A DNA stretch of 64,000 nucleotides from Poindextera sp036272595 (GCA_036272595.1 DATAYM010000058.1:1-64000), one strand, 5' to 3'; counted from the stretch's first letter, positions 23,756-32,850 are shown. Program-made: numbers and translations. The notes: generated by a model not told the origin, from the letters alone.

Positions 23756-25747
23756 TCAGTACTGCCCGCTGACGCCGATCAGGTGATAGTGCAGCGCGAT
23801 CCACAGCATCATTCCGAAAGCGGCCGTCAGCAGCACGCCGTAGAGGCGGGCGAACCAGCTGGCTTGGCGGGTGAAGACCAGGACCAGGTTCCACACCGCC
23901 ACGATGAAGCCGCCGGCGAAGGCCAGGAGGGACAGCAGCTGGGAGAGGTGGATCAGCGGCTCGACCGGGGCGCCGCCGGTGCTGGAGACCAGCTCGATCA
24001 CCACGTACCACATCACCACGGCCGCGACGCCGAGGGCGGCGCAGAGGCGGACCAGGCGGTAGGCCATGGCCCTCGCGCCGGTGAGGGCGAAGGGCTGGCG
24101 GTAGCGCCAGCGGACGATGGCGATGATCGGCCAGAGGACGGCGGTCAGCAGCAGCAGGACCAGCGCCGCCATGGCCAGCGGCAGCTCCAGGCCGGTGCCG
24201 GCCAGGCCGGTCGGGCGGACATAGACGAAGATCGGCGCGGCGGTGTCGGAACTCCAGCGCACCACCCGGCCGTCCTGGACGATGCCCTCGATGCGGTCGT
24301 GGCCGTTGCGCTGCTGCCAGAGGAAGGGCTTGACCTCGTCGAAGGTCTCGACCTGGCCGAGCGGCGCGGCGGAGATCGAGCCGTCCGGATTGGCGGCGAT
24401 CTTGGCCTGGCCGATCAGCTGGATCAGCGCAAGGAAGGTGGAGTCCGAGCGGCGGGTGTTGATGTAGCTGCCGGCGATCATCGCCGCGTGCGCCTTGGCG
24501 GTGGCCGTATCGACGTGCTGCACGGGCGCCGGCGGGGCGGGGAAATAGCGGTCGGCAAAGCCTTCGAACAGGTTCTGGCGCAGGAACTCGCCCATGCCCT
24601 CCTTGCCCTTGGCGTTGACCGAGACGTAGAGGCCGACATTGTCGTCGATGAACAGGGCAAGGTCGGTGTGGAAGTAGTCGGTGTCGCCGCCGTGGGCGAT
24701 CACCCGGTGGCCGTTGATGTTCTGCTCGTAGAAGCCGAGCGCGTTGCCGTTCAGGTCGGGAAAGGCCTTGGTGAGCGTGGTGTGCATCTCCGTGGCCGTC
24801 TGCGGCTTCAGGATCTGCCCCGAGCCGTAGCGGCCGAGCTGCAGCTGGGCGATCATGAAGTGGGACATGTCGTCGCCGGTCGCCGAGAGCGCGCCGGCGG
24901 GCGGCATGTCGATGATCTCGAAGCCCGGGCCCGGCTTGTTCCGGGTCTCGTAGCCCTTGGACATGTCGGGGACGAAGGCGGCCGGCAGCGGCTGGGCGAA
25001 GGTGGCGTGCTGCATGTCCAGCGGGCTGAAGATGTGCCGCGCCACATAGGCGTCGAACTCCTCGCCGGAGACGCGCTGGACGATGTAGCCGGCCAGGGCC
25101 GCGCCATAGTTGGAATAGCCGGGACCGCCGTCGGGCAGGAAGATGCGCGGCGGCACGTAGCGCTTCAGCACCTGGTCGAGTGGCGGCGGCGCCTTGCCGA
25201 AGGTCAGGAGGTCCCTGGCGGTCTCGGAGAAGCCGGCCCGGTGGGTCATCAGCTGGCGCATGGTCACCGGCACGCCGTGATAGGCGGGGATCTTGAAGTC
25301 CAGGTAGGTGTTGACGTCGGCGTCGAGGTCGATCTTGCCGGCCTCGACCTGCTGCATCACCGCCGTCCAGGTGAACAGCTTGGAGGTCGAGCCGGGGCGG
25401 AACAGGGTGACCTTCGGATCGACCGGGATGCGCTTGTCGTAGTCGGCATAGCCGTAGCCCTTTTCGAACAGCACCTGGCCGTCCTTGACCACCACCACCA
25501 CCGCGCCGGGGGCCTCGGCGGTGTTGAGGGCGTTAGGCATGAAGCCGTCGAGCCAGGCGCCGACGTCGTCGGCGGTCATGGCGTGGCCGGGGGTGGCGAC
25601 CGGCGCCGGCGGCGCGGCCGGCTGCGGGCTGGGCGGCGTCGGCCCCAGCGGCTGGCCGGCGCTGGGGCTGGCCAGCAGGGCGATCCCGGCCAGCGCGCCG
25701 CCGGCGAGCTTCAGGAGCGTCTTGATCGATGGGGGTCGCCGAAACAT
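23756..25747 (-). CDS. exported serine hydrolase with C-terminal membrane domain
   Basis: A 663-residue protein. A signal sequence (residues 1-31, ASPSAGQ) is followed by a Pro-rich linker and a class C-like beta-lactamase fold (about 60-400). The SxxK box is Ser120-Thr-Ser-Lys123, Tyr-Ser-Asn lies in PGYSNYGAALAGY, and HGGDTDYFH is late in the fold. From about residue 530 there are four membrane helices, so the enzyme is probably periplasmic but anchored in the inner membrane. I set the start at 25747, 29 bases after the epimerase stop; a longer frame is not real. It is the third gene of the TonB receptor-epimerase operon and may trim D-amino-acid peptides. Confidence 0.82.
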   Translation of the reverse strand: MFRRPPSIKTLLKLAGGALAGIALLASPSAGQPLGPTPPSPQPAAPPAPVATPGHAMTADDVGAWLDGFMPNALNTAEAPGAVVVVVKDGQVLFEKGYGYADYDKRIPVDPKVTLFRPGSTSKLFTWTAVMQQVEAGKIDLDADVNTYLDFKIPAYHGVPVTMRQLMTHRAGFSETARDLLTFGKAPPPLDQVLKRYVPPRIFLPDGGPGYSNYGAALAGYIVQRVSGEEFDAYVARHIFSPLDMQHATFAQPLPAAFVPDMSKGYETRNKPGPGFEIIDMPPAGALSATGDDMSHFMIAQLQLGRYGSGQILKPQTATEMHTTLTKAFPDLNGNALGFYEQNINGHRVIAHGGDTDYFHTDLALFIDDNVGLYVSVNAKGKEGMGEFLRQNLFEGFADRYFPAPPAPVQHVDTATAKAHAAMIAGSYINTRRSDSTFLALIQLIGQAKIAANPDGSISAAPLGQVETFDEVKPFLWQQRNGHDRIEGIVQDGRVVRWSSDTAAPIFVYVRPTGLAGTGLELPLAMAALVLLLLTAVLWPIIAIVRWRYRQPFALTGARAMAYRLVRLCAALGVAAVVMWYVVIELVSSTGGAPVEPLIHLSQLLSLLAFAGGFIVAVWNLVLVFTRQASWFARLYGVLLTAAFGMMLWIALHYHLIGVSGQY

Positions 25748-25776
25748 GTCCGCGTTTCCTGTGCTGGGGGCGGCTT

Positions 25777-26760
25777 TCAAGGCCCGCCCCAGAGATCGTC
25801 CGGGCACCAGAGGTCCCCATCGGCATAGACGGCCGGGACCTCGCGGTCGCCGCCGAGGAAGGTCGGGCTGTCGAGATCGACGAAATCGCAGAGCTGGCCG
25901 AGCACGAAGGCCGGCGCGATCGCCAGCGAGGTGCCCGACATGCAGCCGACCATCAACTTCAGGCCCAGCCGGCGGGCCTCGCGGGCCATGGCCAGGGCCT
26001 CGGTGAGGCCGCCGCACTTGTCGAGCTTGATGTTGACGATGTCGTAGCGTCCGACCAGGCCGGCCAGGCCGTCCAGGGCCTGCACGCTCTCGTCTGCGGC
26101 GATCGGCATGGGCGAGGCCAGCCCGTCCAGCTCGCCGTCGCACCCGACCGGAAACGGCTGCTCGACCATCGCTACGCCCGCCTCGACCATGGCCGGCATC
26201 AGCTGCTCCAGCGCGGCGCGGGTAAAGCCCTGGTTGGCGTCGACGGCGAGCCAGACGTCCGGCCGCGCCGCCCGCACGGCGCGGACGCAAGCCGCGGGAT
26301 CCTCGTCGGTGAGCTTCAGCTTGATCGCCCTGGCGCCTGCATAGGCGCCGGCGGCGGCGCGCGCCATCTCGTCCGGCGCGCCGGCGCCGATGGTGAAGGT
26401 GGTGCGCAACGGCCGGGGCGGCGGCGTTCCCGCCAAGTCCCAGACCGGCCGGCCGAGGCGCTTGGCCTCCAGGTCCCAGAGGGCCGCGTCGACGGCGTTG
26501 CGCGCGCCGCCGGCGGGCAGCAGGGACCGCAGCGCCTCGCGGTCGACGCCACGCTCGATCTCGCCCCGCACCGCCTCGATCTGGTCGGCCATCACCGCCG
26601 GGGTCTCGCCGCGGTAATAGACGCCGCCCGCCTCGCCGCGGCCGACACGCTCGCCGTCGGCCAGCCGCGCCACCAGCACCTCGGCGTCGGTGAAGACGTA
26701 GTTGGTGATCCTGAACGGCGTGGCGTACGGCCAGGCCTCGGTCCTGAGCTCGAGCCGCAT
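25777..26760 (-). CDS. dgcA: dipeptide epimerase / N-acyl-D-glutamate racemase-like (enolase superfamily)
   Basis: Enolase-superfamily enzyme of 327 residues. The first catalytic lysine pair is KLK (147-149), the metal ligands are Asp174 (VDANQ), Glu200 (VEQPF) and Asp223 (ADES), and the second lysine is Lys248 (KLDKCGG). The C-terminal loop VDLDSP fits the muconate-lactonising subgroup that includes L-Ala-D/L-Glu epimerase and DgcA. These epimerise dipeptides from peptidoglycan or N-acyl glutamate. It lies 4 bases after the TonB receptor gene, so it probably processes what that receptor imports. The exact substrate is inferred, not proved. Confidence 0.82.
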   Translation of the reverse strand: MRLELRTEAWPYATPFRITNYVFTDAEVLVARLADGERVGRGEAGGVYYRGETPAVMADQIEAVRGEIERGVDREALRSLLPAGGARNAVDAALWDLEAKRLGRPVWDLAGTPPPRPLRTTFTIGAGAPDEMARAAAGAYAGARAIKLKLTDEDPAACVRAVRAARPDVWLAVDANQGFTRAALEQLMPAMVEAGVAMVEQPFPVGCDGELDGLASPMPIAADESVQALDGLAGLVGRYDIVNIKLDKCGGLTEALAMAREARRLGLKLMVGCMSGTSLAIAPAFVLGQLCDFVDLDSPTFLGGDREVPAVYADGDLWCPDDLWGGP

Positions 26761-26764
26761 GGGG

Positions 26765-29029
26765 TCAGAACGACCTGTCGATGCTGACTCCGACGGTGCG
26801 CGGCTGCAGCACCGGGGCCTTGATGTCGATCGGCCCGCCGAGCGCGTCGTTGAAATAGTCCGCCGGGCTCAGATAGGCGCGCTCGTCGAGCAGGTTCCTG
26901 GCGAAGACGGTGAGCGTCCAGCCGGCCGCCCGCGCGCCGACATGCATGTCGACCACGTTGTAGGCCTTGACCGGCAGGCCTTGCGGCGCGCCGTTGGCGA
27001 CGGCGCCCTCAACCTCGGAGAACCTGGGGCCGACATAGCGGTAGCCGCCGCCGACGAAGCCGGTCCAGTCGGCGACCAGCGGCGCGGAATAGTCGGCGGT
27101 CAGCGAGCCGCTCCAGAACGGCACGCCGGGCAGCCGCGCGCCGGCGGCCACGTCGATCGAGGGCACCGGGGTGGTCAGATAAGCGTCGGTGTAGGCCAGC
27201 GAGCCGCCGAGCGCGAGGCCGCGGATCGGGCTGTAGGTCCCGTTGAAGTCGAAGCCCTCGCTGCGCGCCGCGCCGGCGTTCTCGATGGCGCTGCCCGACC
27301 CGACCAGCACCGAGACCTGGATCTGGCTCCAGTCGATGTAGAAGGCCGAAAAGTCGGCCGTCGCCCGGCCATCCAGGAAAGTCGACTTCACCCCGGCCTG
27401 GTAGTCGGTGAGCCGCGCCGAATGGAACTGCGCCGGCGCCGTCTGGCCCGGCAGCACCACGTTGGGGCCGCCCGGCTGATATCCGCTGGCGATGCGCGCA
27501 TAGACCATGGTGTCGGGGGTGATGTGGAAGCTGGGGCTGACCGAGAAGGTCAGCACGCCCTCGCTCGACTTGCCCGGCAGGGTCAGAACCGGAGACGACG
27601 GATCGGCTGGGTTGAGCAGCGCGCCGCCTTCGGACTCGATGAAGCTCTGGTCGTTGTGGGCGTAGCGCAGGCCGCCGGCGAGGTCGAGCCGGTCGGTGAT
27701 GTGCAGGGTGGCGTCGCCGAAGATTGCGTATTCCTGGTAGATGCTGGGCAGGTCGGCGAATTCCAGCGGGTTCAGCGCCGGCAGGCGCGCGCCGGTGAGA
27801 TCGTAGGCGTTGAACACCTCGGTGTTGGCGCCGCGCTCGTGGGTGTAGAAGCCGCCGAGCTGCCATTCCAGCCGCTGGCCGGTCGGCGAGGCGAGCCGGA
27901 CCTCCTGGGTGAACTTCTCCAGCCGATAGCGTTCGTCGAAGTCCGACAGGCCAGGTCCGGCGGCGCCGAAGAAGCCGAGAAAGACCCCGATATAGTCGGT
28001 GAGGTCCTCGGTCGTGTCGTTGCGGAAGTCCTGATAGCTGGAGATCGAGGTCAGGGTCGCCCAGTGCAGGTCCCAGGCGACGGTGGCGTCGTAGAGCTGC
28101 AGCTCCTGGGTATAGGGTTCGGGGCGGGTGTTGATGTTGGTCAGCGGCCCGCCGAACGGACGGCCGGTCGCCTGGTTCAGGGCGACGATCGCCTGATTGT
28201 CGGCATGGGTGTGCTGATAGATGGCCGACAGATCGATCGAGAGGTCCGGCGTCGCCTGGAACAGGGCGGCGAAGCGGCCGCCGTACTGTTGCACGGCGTT
28301 GTCGTGCTTCCGGCCGGTGGTGATGTCGTCGATATAGCCGGGGGTGTTCTCGTCGTAGGCCGAGATCCGGACGGCCAGCCGGTCGTCGATGACTGGCGCA
28401 TTGACCTCGCCGCGGACGCCGCCGCCGGGGGCGTTGGCGTTCTGGACGCCGAACACGTCGCCGCCGACGCGGCCGGAGAAGCTGTTCAGGTTCGGCTCCT
28501 CGAGGACGTACTTGATCAGGCCGCCCATGGTGCTGGCGCCATAGAGCGTGCCTTGCGGCCCACGCAGCACCTCCACCCGGTTGAGGTCGTAGGGCATCAG
28601 GTCGATCGAGAAGCCGTTGCCGCCCTGGAAGCTGCTGCTGGAGCCGATCGGCGTGTCGTTGACGTAGAAGCCGATCTCGGAGGCGGCGCCGATCGGCCCG
28701 ATCCCGTCGATGGCCACCTTGGTCTCGCCCGGCGCGCCGACATTGTCGGCCTGCAGCCCCGCCACATAGGGCGCCCAGTCGACCAGCGCGATCGAGCGCA
28801 TCTGCTCCAGCGTTCGGCCGCTGACGGCGCTGACCGACACCGGCACGTTCTGCAGCCGCTGGAGGCGCTTCTGCGCGGTGACCACCACCTCGCCTGCACC
28901 GGCCGGCGTCGCGGCGGCGGCCTGGGTCTGGTTCTGAGCTTGAACTTGAGCTTGCGCCTGGGCAGCGGCCAGGGCCGCGCCGACGATCAAGCCGGACGCC
29001 AACAGCCGACGGCGAAGTCCGATACGCAT
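26765..29029 (-). CDS. TonB-dependent outer-membrane receptor
   Basis: Outer-membrane active transporter of 754 residues. The signal peptide ends near residue 28 (AQAQA repeats) and a Gln/Ala-rich linker follows. The plug domain begins at VVVTAQKRLQRLQNVPVSVSAVSG and has VEVLRGPQGTLYGASTMGGLIKYVL, and a 22-strand barrel closes with RTVGVSIDRSF. The terminal Phe is the usual barrel-insertion signal. No metal-siderophore genes are nearby; the epimerase, peptidase-like hydrolase and POT transporter point to a peptide ligand. Its promoter region is divergent from the RpiR-POT pair. Confidence 0.93.
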   Translation of the reverse strand: MRIGLRRRLLASGLIVGAALAAAQAQAQVQAQNQTQAAAATPAGAGEVVVTAQKRLQRLQNVPVSVSAVSGRTLEQMRSIALVDWAPYVAGLQADNVGAPGETKVAIDGIGPIGAASEIGFYVNDTPIGSSSSFQGGNGFSIDLMPYDLNRVEVLRGPQGTLYGASTMGGLIKYVLEEPNLNSFSGRVGGDVFGVQNANAPGGGVRGEVNAPVIDDRLAVRISAYDENTPGYIDDITTGRKHDNAVQQYGGRFAALFQATPDLSIDLSAIYQHTHADNQAIVALNQATGRPFGGPLTNINTRPEPYTQELQLYDATVAWDLHWATLTSISSYQDFRNDTTEDLTDYIGVFLGFFGAAGPGLSDFDERYRLEKFTQEVRLASPTGQRLEWQLGGFYTHERGANTEVFNAYDLTGARLPALNPLEFADLPSIYQEYAIFGDATLHITDRLDLAGGLRYAHNDQSFIESEGGALLNPADPSSPVLTLPGKSSEGVLTFSVSPSFHITPDTMVYARIASGYQPGGPNVVLPGQTAPAQFHSARLTDYQAGVKSTFLDGRATADFSAFYIDWSQIQVSVLVGSGSAIENAGAARSEGFDFNGTYSPIRGLALGGSLAYTDAYLTTPVPSIDVAAGARLPGVPFWSGSLTADYSAPLVADWTGFVGGGYRYVGPRFSEVEGAVANGAPQGLPVKAYNVVDMHVGARAAGWTLTVFARNLLDERAYLSPADYFNDALGGPIDIKAPVLQPRTVGVSIDRSF

Positions 29030-29106
29030 GATTTTTCCCCTCGACCCCTGCCCGGCCGCGGGGCCGGGCAGGGGGAAGTGTTATATATATTTCGCACTAT
29101 CGCAAC

Positions 29107-29124
29107 ATGGTATATTCCTACCAT
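29107..29124. promoter_or_regulatory. candidate RpiR operator
   Basis: ATGGTA-TATTCC-TACCAT is a perfect 6-base inverted repeat in the AT-rich 201-base gap between the divergent TonB-receptor and rpiR starts. The adjacent GTTATATATATTT (near 29080) could be a -10 region. Its place suggests a site for the neighbouring RpiR regulator acting on both operons. Confidence 0.45.
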
Positions 29125-29230
29125 CGCCGAGGGGGCGGCGCTTTCGCGCTTCTGCTCCGTGGACGGCTGGTTAAGGATGGGCCCGTGCGGCGCGCGCCGT
29201 TCGGGGCGCATCGCGGAGGCGGGGGACGCG

Positions 29231-30079
29231 ATGCTGAAAATCGAGAAGACGATCAAGCGCGACTGGAAGAGCTACACGCCCTCCGAACAGAAGCTGGCGA
29301 GCTTCTTCCTCAACCACCTGCACGAGCTGCCCTACGAGACGGCCGCCTCGATCGGCAAGCGCGTGAGCGTCAGCCCGATGACCGTCGGCCGCTACATCAA
29401 GAAGCTCGGCTATGGCGACCTGCGCGACATCAAGGCCGAGCTGCGCTCAAGCTCGCTCGAAGGCGCCTGGGCCGGCACGGAGGCGAAGATCGGCTATGTG
29501 CCCGGGTCGCTGAAGTCGAAGGTCAAGGGCTTGGCCGACGTCTACAAGATCCCCGAATCAGCGGACTGGCCGCGGATCGTGTCGATGATCGCCTCGGCCA
29601 GCTCGGTCCACGTGGCCAGCTTCCAGGCCGGCCGCTTCATGGGGCTGGGGTTCGCCACCTTCCTGCAGAACCTGCGTCCCGGCGTGTACTTTTCCGAGGG
29701 TGCGGACGGATCCTATGCCGACGTGCTGCTCGACGCCGAGCCCGGCGCCTGCCTGGTGCTGATCGACTTCCGCCGCTATTCGCGCCACTTCCGCCTGCTC
29801 GCCGAGGAGGCGGCGCAGCGCAATATCCGCATGGTGATCCTGACCGACGTCTATTGCCACTGGGCCCGGGCGCTCACCGACAACGTGCTGATGATCGAGA
29901 CCGACTTCGGCATCCGCAGCCTCTCGATGGCGCAGCTGCTGCTTGAGCTGTTGCTGGCGGCGGTCGCCCAGGAGCTGAAGGGCACCGAGGCGCGGGTCGA
30001 CGCCGTGCACCGGCTGCGGGAGAAGTTCGTCGGATTCGCCAGCGCCAACGGCGTCGGCCGGCGCGGCAAGACCAAGTGA
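29231..30079 (+). CDS. RpiR/MurR-family transcriptional regulator
   Basis: A 282-residue regulator. The N-terminal helix-turn-helix (about 1-77) reads TPSEQKLASFFLNH, then SIGKRVSVSPMTVGRYIKKLGYGDLRDIKAEL, the RpiR pattern. The C-terminal SIS domain (about 105-250) normally binds phosphosugars, and MurR in the same family senses N-acetylmuramate 6-phosphate. The ATG at 29231 follows GGAGGCGGGGG. The long open frame extending upstream to 26702 is antisense to the TonB receptor and not coding. It forms an operon with the POT transporter and probably controls the divergent scavenging genes. Confidence 0.87.
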   Translation: MLKIEKTIKRDWKSYTPSEQKLASFFLNHLHELPYETAASIGKRVSVSPMTVGRYIKKLGYGDLRDIKAELRSSSLEGAWAGTEAKIGYVPGSLKSKVKGLADVYKIPESADWPRIVSMIASASSVHVASFQAGRFMGLGFATFLQNLRPGVYFSEGADGSYADVLLDAEPGACLVLIDFRRYSRHFRLLAEEAAQRNIRMVILTDVYCHWARALTDNVLMIETDFGIRSLSMAQLLLELLLAAVAQELKGTEARVDAVHRLREKFVGFASANGVGRRGKTK

Positions 30080-30089
30080 GCGAGGCCTC

Positions 30090-31400
30090 GTGAGCGAACC
30101 GGGGGAAACGCTGCCGGCGCTGAACAGGCTGGAATGGCTCGGCCAGCCCCGGGGCCTCAGCGTCCTCTTCCTGACCGAGATGTGGACGCAGTTCTCGTTC
30201 TTCGGGATGCGCACCATCCTAGTCTACTACATGACCAAGTCGCTGCGGATCGACCAGCAGGACTCCTCGCTGATCTATGGCGGCTATGCGGCGGCGGTCT
30301 ATTTCACGCCGATCTTCGGCGGCCTGATCGCCGACCGCTTCATCGGCAAGCGCAACGCGGTGGTCGCCGGCGGCCTGCTGATGGCGGCCGGCCACTTCAT
30401 GATGGTGTTTCCGAGCCTGTTCTATCCGGCGCTGGGGGCCATCGCCCTCGGCAACGGCCTCTTCCTGCCCAGCCTGTCGAGCCAGATCAATTCCCTCTAC
30501 GCCGAGGGCGACCCTCGCCTAGCCTCGGCCTACAACGTCTATTACGTCGGGATAAACCTCGGCGCCTTCCTGGCCCCCTTCGTCTGCGGCACCCTCGGCG
30601 AGGTCTATGGCTGGCACTGGGGGTTCGCAGCCGCCGGGATCGGCATGCTGATCGGCCTGATCACCTATCTGGCCGGGCTGCGCTACCTGCCGGCCGAGCC
30701 GCCAAGGGGACGGCTGGCGCCGGCGCGCTCAGCCGAGATCGAGCCTCCGCGCCGACGCTTCCTGCTGCTGCTCGGCATCATGGCGGTGGTGGTCGTCTTC
30801 CGCGGCGCCTACGAGCAGAACGGCAACACCATCGCGTTGTGGACCGACAGCGGCGTGGATCGCCACCTGACCGGCGGCCTCTCCATCCCGATGACCTGGT
30901 TCCAGGCGCTGAACCCGCTGCTGATCTTCGTGCTGACGCCCATCCTGGTCAGCTACTGGACCCGGCAGGCGAAGAAGGGCCGCGAGACGTCCTCGGTGCG
31001 CAAGATGGTCACCGGCGCGGTGCTGGTCGGCCTGTCCTTCGTGCTGATCTCCGTCGTCTCGGCCCATTCGGCCGCCGCGCACACGCGCTCGAGCTGGATC
31101 TGGCTGGCCCTGTTCTTCGTCGTGCTGACCGCCGGCGAGCTGTTCATCCTGCCCGTGGGGCTGGGCCTGTTCGGCCGGCTGGCGCCGAAAGGGTTCGAGG
31201 CCACGGCGATCGCCATCTGGTTCTTCGCCGGATTCGCCGGCAACCTGTTCGCCGGCGGGCTGGGGGTGCTGTGGAGCCGGCTCAGCCAGGCGCAGTTCTT
31301 CATGCTGATCGCGCTGGTCTCGGGCGTCGCGGCGCTGTTGCTGACCGCCTTCGTGCCGGCCGGCGCGCGCGCCGAACGCAGCCTCAGGGCCGAGGGCTGA
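30090..31400 (+). CDS. POT/PTR2-family oligopeptide transporter with altered ExxER motif
   Basis: Inner-membrane proton-coupled peptide importer, 436 residues, somewhat short for the family. The first-helix signature is present as FLTEMWTQFSFFGMRTILVYYM. In standard POT proteins this reads ExxERF; here the Glu30 is kept but Glu and Arg are replaced by Thr33 and Gln34. The PTR2 motif is seen as VYYVGINLGAF. The start is GTG at 30090, 10 bases after rpiR. Position suggests uptake of di- or tripeptides released from the substrate of the nearby TonB receptor. The changed motif may alter proton coupling. Confidence 0.83.
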   Translation: MSEPGETLPALNRLEWLGQPRGLSVLFLTEMWTQFSFFGMRTILVYYMTKSLRIDQQDSSLIYGGYAAAVYFTPIFGGLIADRFIGKRNAVVAGGLLMAAGHFMMVFPSLFYPALGAIALGNGLFLPSLSSQINSLYAEGDPRLASAYNVYYVGINLGAFLAPFVCGTLGEVYGWHWGFAAAGIGMLIGLITYLAGLRYLPAEPPRGRLAPARSAEIEPPRRRFLLLLGIMAVVVVFRGAYEQNGNTIALWTDSGVDRHLTGGLSIPMTWFQALNPLLIFVLTPILVSYWTRQAKKGRETSSVRKMVTGAVLVGLSFVLISVVSAHSAAAHTRSSWIWLALFFVVLTAGELFILPVGLGLFGRLAPKGFEATAIAIWFFAGFAGNLFAGGLGVLWSRLSQAQFFMLIALVSGVAALLLTAFVPAGARAERSLRAEG

Positions 31401-31404
31401 TCCC

Positions 31405-32172
31405 CTACCCCGCCTTCACCTTGGCTTCGAAGTCCCTGAGCAGGAAGATGGAGACGTCGTCCACGGTCGCCTCGCCGGTGCGGAACGGCTTTTCCAGCTC
31501 CTCGATCAGGATGACGGCGTAGACCAGCATGTAGGCGACGAAGCCGATGATCAGCGCGCCCTCGAAGATGGCGTTGGTCTTCAGGAACAGCATCAGGAAC
31601 AGGCTGGCGACCACCAGGCTCTGCACCATCACGTGCACCGAGGGCACGAACTGCATGCGCTGCATGTAGGCGACGCGGTAGAGGGAGCGGCGCAGCACGT
31701 CATGGGCGCCGCGCAGGCGCACCACGTAGCGGTCGGACATGCCGGCGCTTTCCAGAGCGACGAACATGGCCAGAAGATCGTCGGCCTTGGCGATGGCCGC
31801 GCCGAGGTTGGCGTGCATGTGCTCCTGGGCCAGGCCGTGCTCGAAGGCGTCGATGAAGTCGGTGACGAAGGCGCGGATGGGCGGGGCGTCGAAGCCGGGC
31901 CTGGACTGGCCGAAGGCGTTGATGTCGGCGTAGACGGTCTCCAGCGCCACGCGCATCTCGCCGACGATGTGCTCCGCCTCCTTGTAGTCGGAGAGGGTGT
32001 GGGAGAGCAGGAAGCCGATCAGGAAGATGGCCCCGGCGACGATGCTGGGGAAAAGCCCGTCGAGGTTCAGGAACTCGAGGTGGAAGTAATGCACCGCCAT
32101 CTTGATGGCGGCGACCACCACCACCACCGGCAGCACCACCAGCACCAGGCGGAAACGCTTGAGGGGATTCAT
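31405..32172 (-). CDS. four-helix membrane protein, bestrophin/DUF4239-like
   Basis: A 255-residue membrane protein I cannot name with certainty. Two N-terminal hydrophobic helices (about 8-27 and 40-60) are followed by the pattern FLLSHTLSDYKEAEHIVGEM. A soluble helical middle and two further helices near the C-terminus (about 185-230) follow. This layout resembles the DUF4239 bestrophin-like channel proteins. An alternative ATG lies at 32208. It ends 4 bases from the POT gene in convergent orientation, so the two share no operon. Confidence 0.6.
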   Translation of the reverse strand: MNPLKRFRLVLVVLPVVVVVAAIKMAVHYFHLEFLNLDGLFPSIVAGAIFLIGFLLSHTLSDYKEAEHIVGEMRVALETVYADINAFGQSRPGFDAPPIRAFVTDFIDAFEHGLAQEHMHANLGAAIAKADDLLAMFVALESAGMSDRYVVRLRGAHDVLRRSLYRVAYMQRMQFVPSVHVMVQSLVVASLFLMLFLKTNAIFEGALIIGFVAYMLVYAVILIEELEKPFRTGEATVDDVSIFLLRDFEAKVKAG

Positions 32173-32352
32173 GGAGCGGGTGCGCACTGGACTGCCGACA
32201 TGGGCCATTCCTAGGGAGCGCGTGTGACAGTTTTTTATCGGTTGGATGGCGGCCCCGATAAGCCGCCGCCGGCGACGGATTGCAGAGTCGACGGACGACT
32301 TAATCGAGCGTTTTTTGCCGCCCATCCCACACACAGGGGATGAGGCCTCTTT

Positions 32353-32440
32353 TAACCACGAACGAACACGAACAAACACGAACGGGCCGGATCGGCCGAT
32401 GCGGTGACGCTGGACGTTCGTGTGGGTTCGTGGTCGTTCG
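32353..32440. repeat. partial family A element (inner module only), copy A4
   Basis: ACCACGAACGAACACGAAC starts the left inner arm and CGTTCGTGTGGGTTCGTGG forms the right. The central segment is the reverse complement of the one in A1 and A5 (GCGGTGACGCTGGACG), so this copy is inverted. The GC-rich outer arms are missing. It lies in the 383-base gap between the divergent membrane protein and lipoprotein genes; I see no gene in the rest of that gap. Confidence 0.75.
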
Positions 32441-32555
32441 CGGTCAGCCGGGCCGGTACAAAAGGGTGGCGCGGGAGCGGAGACCGGGTGAAGATGGCCG
32501 TCCTGCCGTTCCGCGCCCAGACGCCGACGGTTTCGTCCAGGGGGAGAACCAGGAC

Positions 32556-32825
32556 ATGACTTCCGCTCAACTTCGCACCCTTCTCATCGGCGGAGCCGCC
32601 ATCGCCGCGCTTGCCGTCGTCGCCTGCAACAAGAGCCCGGCGCAGAACGCCTCGGACGCCGCCAACGTCGCCGAGGCCAACGCCAGCGCCGCCATCGCCA
32701 ACGCCGACAGCGCCGCGGCCGCCGCAGCCGCCGCCGGCGCGGCCGCGGCCTCCGCCGCCGTGGCCGAGGCCAACAGCGCCGCCGCCGCGGCCATGAGCAG
32801 CGCCACGCCGACCAACACGCAATAG
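32556..32825 (+). CDS. small alanine-rich lipoprotein
   Basis: An 89-residue exported lipoprotein. The signal peptide ends in a lipobox VVAC with Cys at about residue 25, followed by Asn and Lys. The mature part is almost only Ala, Asn, Ser, Asp and Glu (AANVAEANASAAIANADSAA), with a heptad-like spacing that suggests a helical rod, like Lpp-type or Ala-rich envelope proteins. The ATG at 32556 is preceded by GGGGGAGAACC. Function is unknown. It converges on the GreA/B-family gene through a small terminator-like hairpin. Confidence 0.75.
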   Translation: MTSAQLRTLLIGGAAIAALAVVACNKSPAQNASDAANVAEANASAAIANADSAAAAAAAAGAAAASAAVAEANSAAAAAMSSATPTNTQ

Positions 32826-32850
32826 CCCACGGGCTTAGCTTAGGCGCCCC

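Noticed and set aside
23756..26290. Long N-terminal extension of the membrane serine hydrolase
   Set aside because: The extension overlaps the epimerase gene out of frame. The ATG at 25747 starts a proper signal peptide.
26702..30079. Open frame of 1,125 codons on the plus strand running through the TonB-receptor region
   Set aside because: Only its last 282 codons (RpiR) resemble a protein. The rest is antisense to the receptor and rich in Arg, Gly and Ala, as expected from high-GC third positions.
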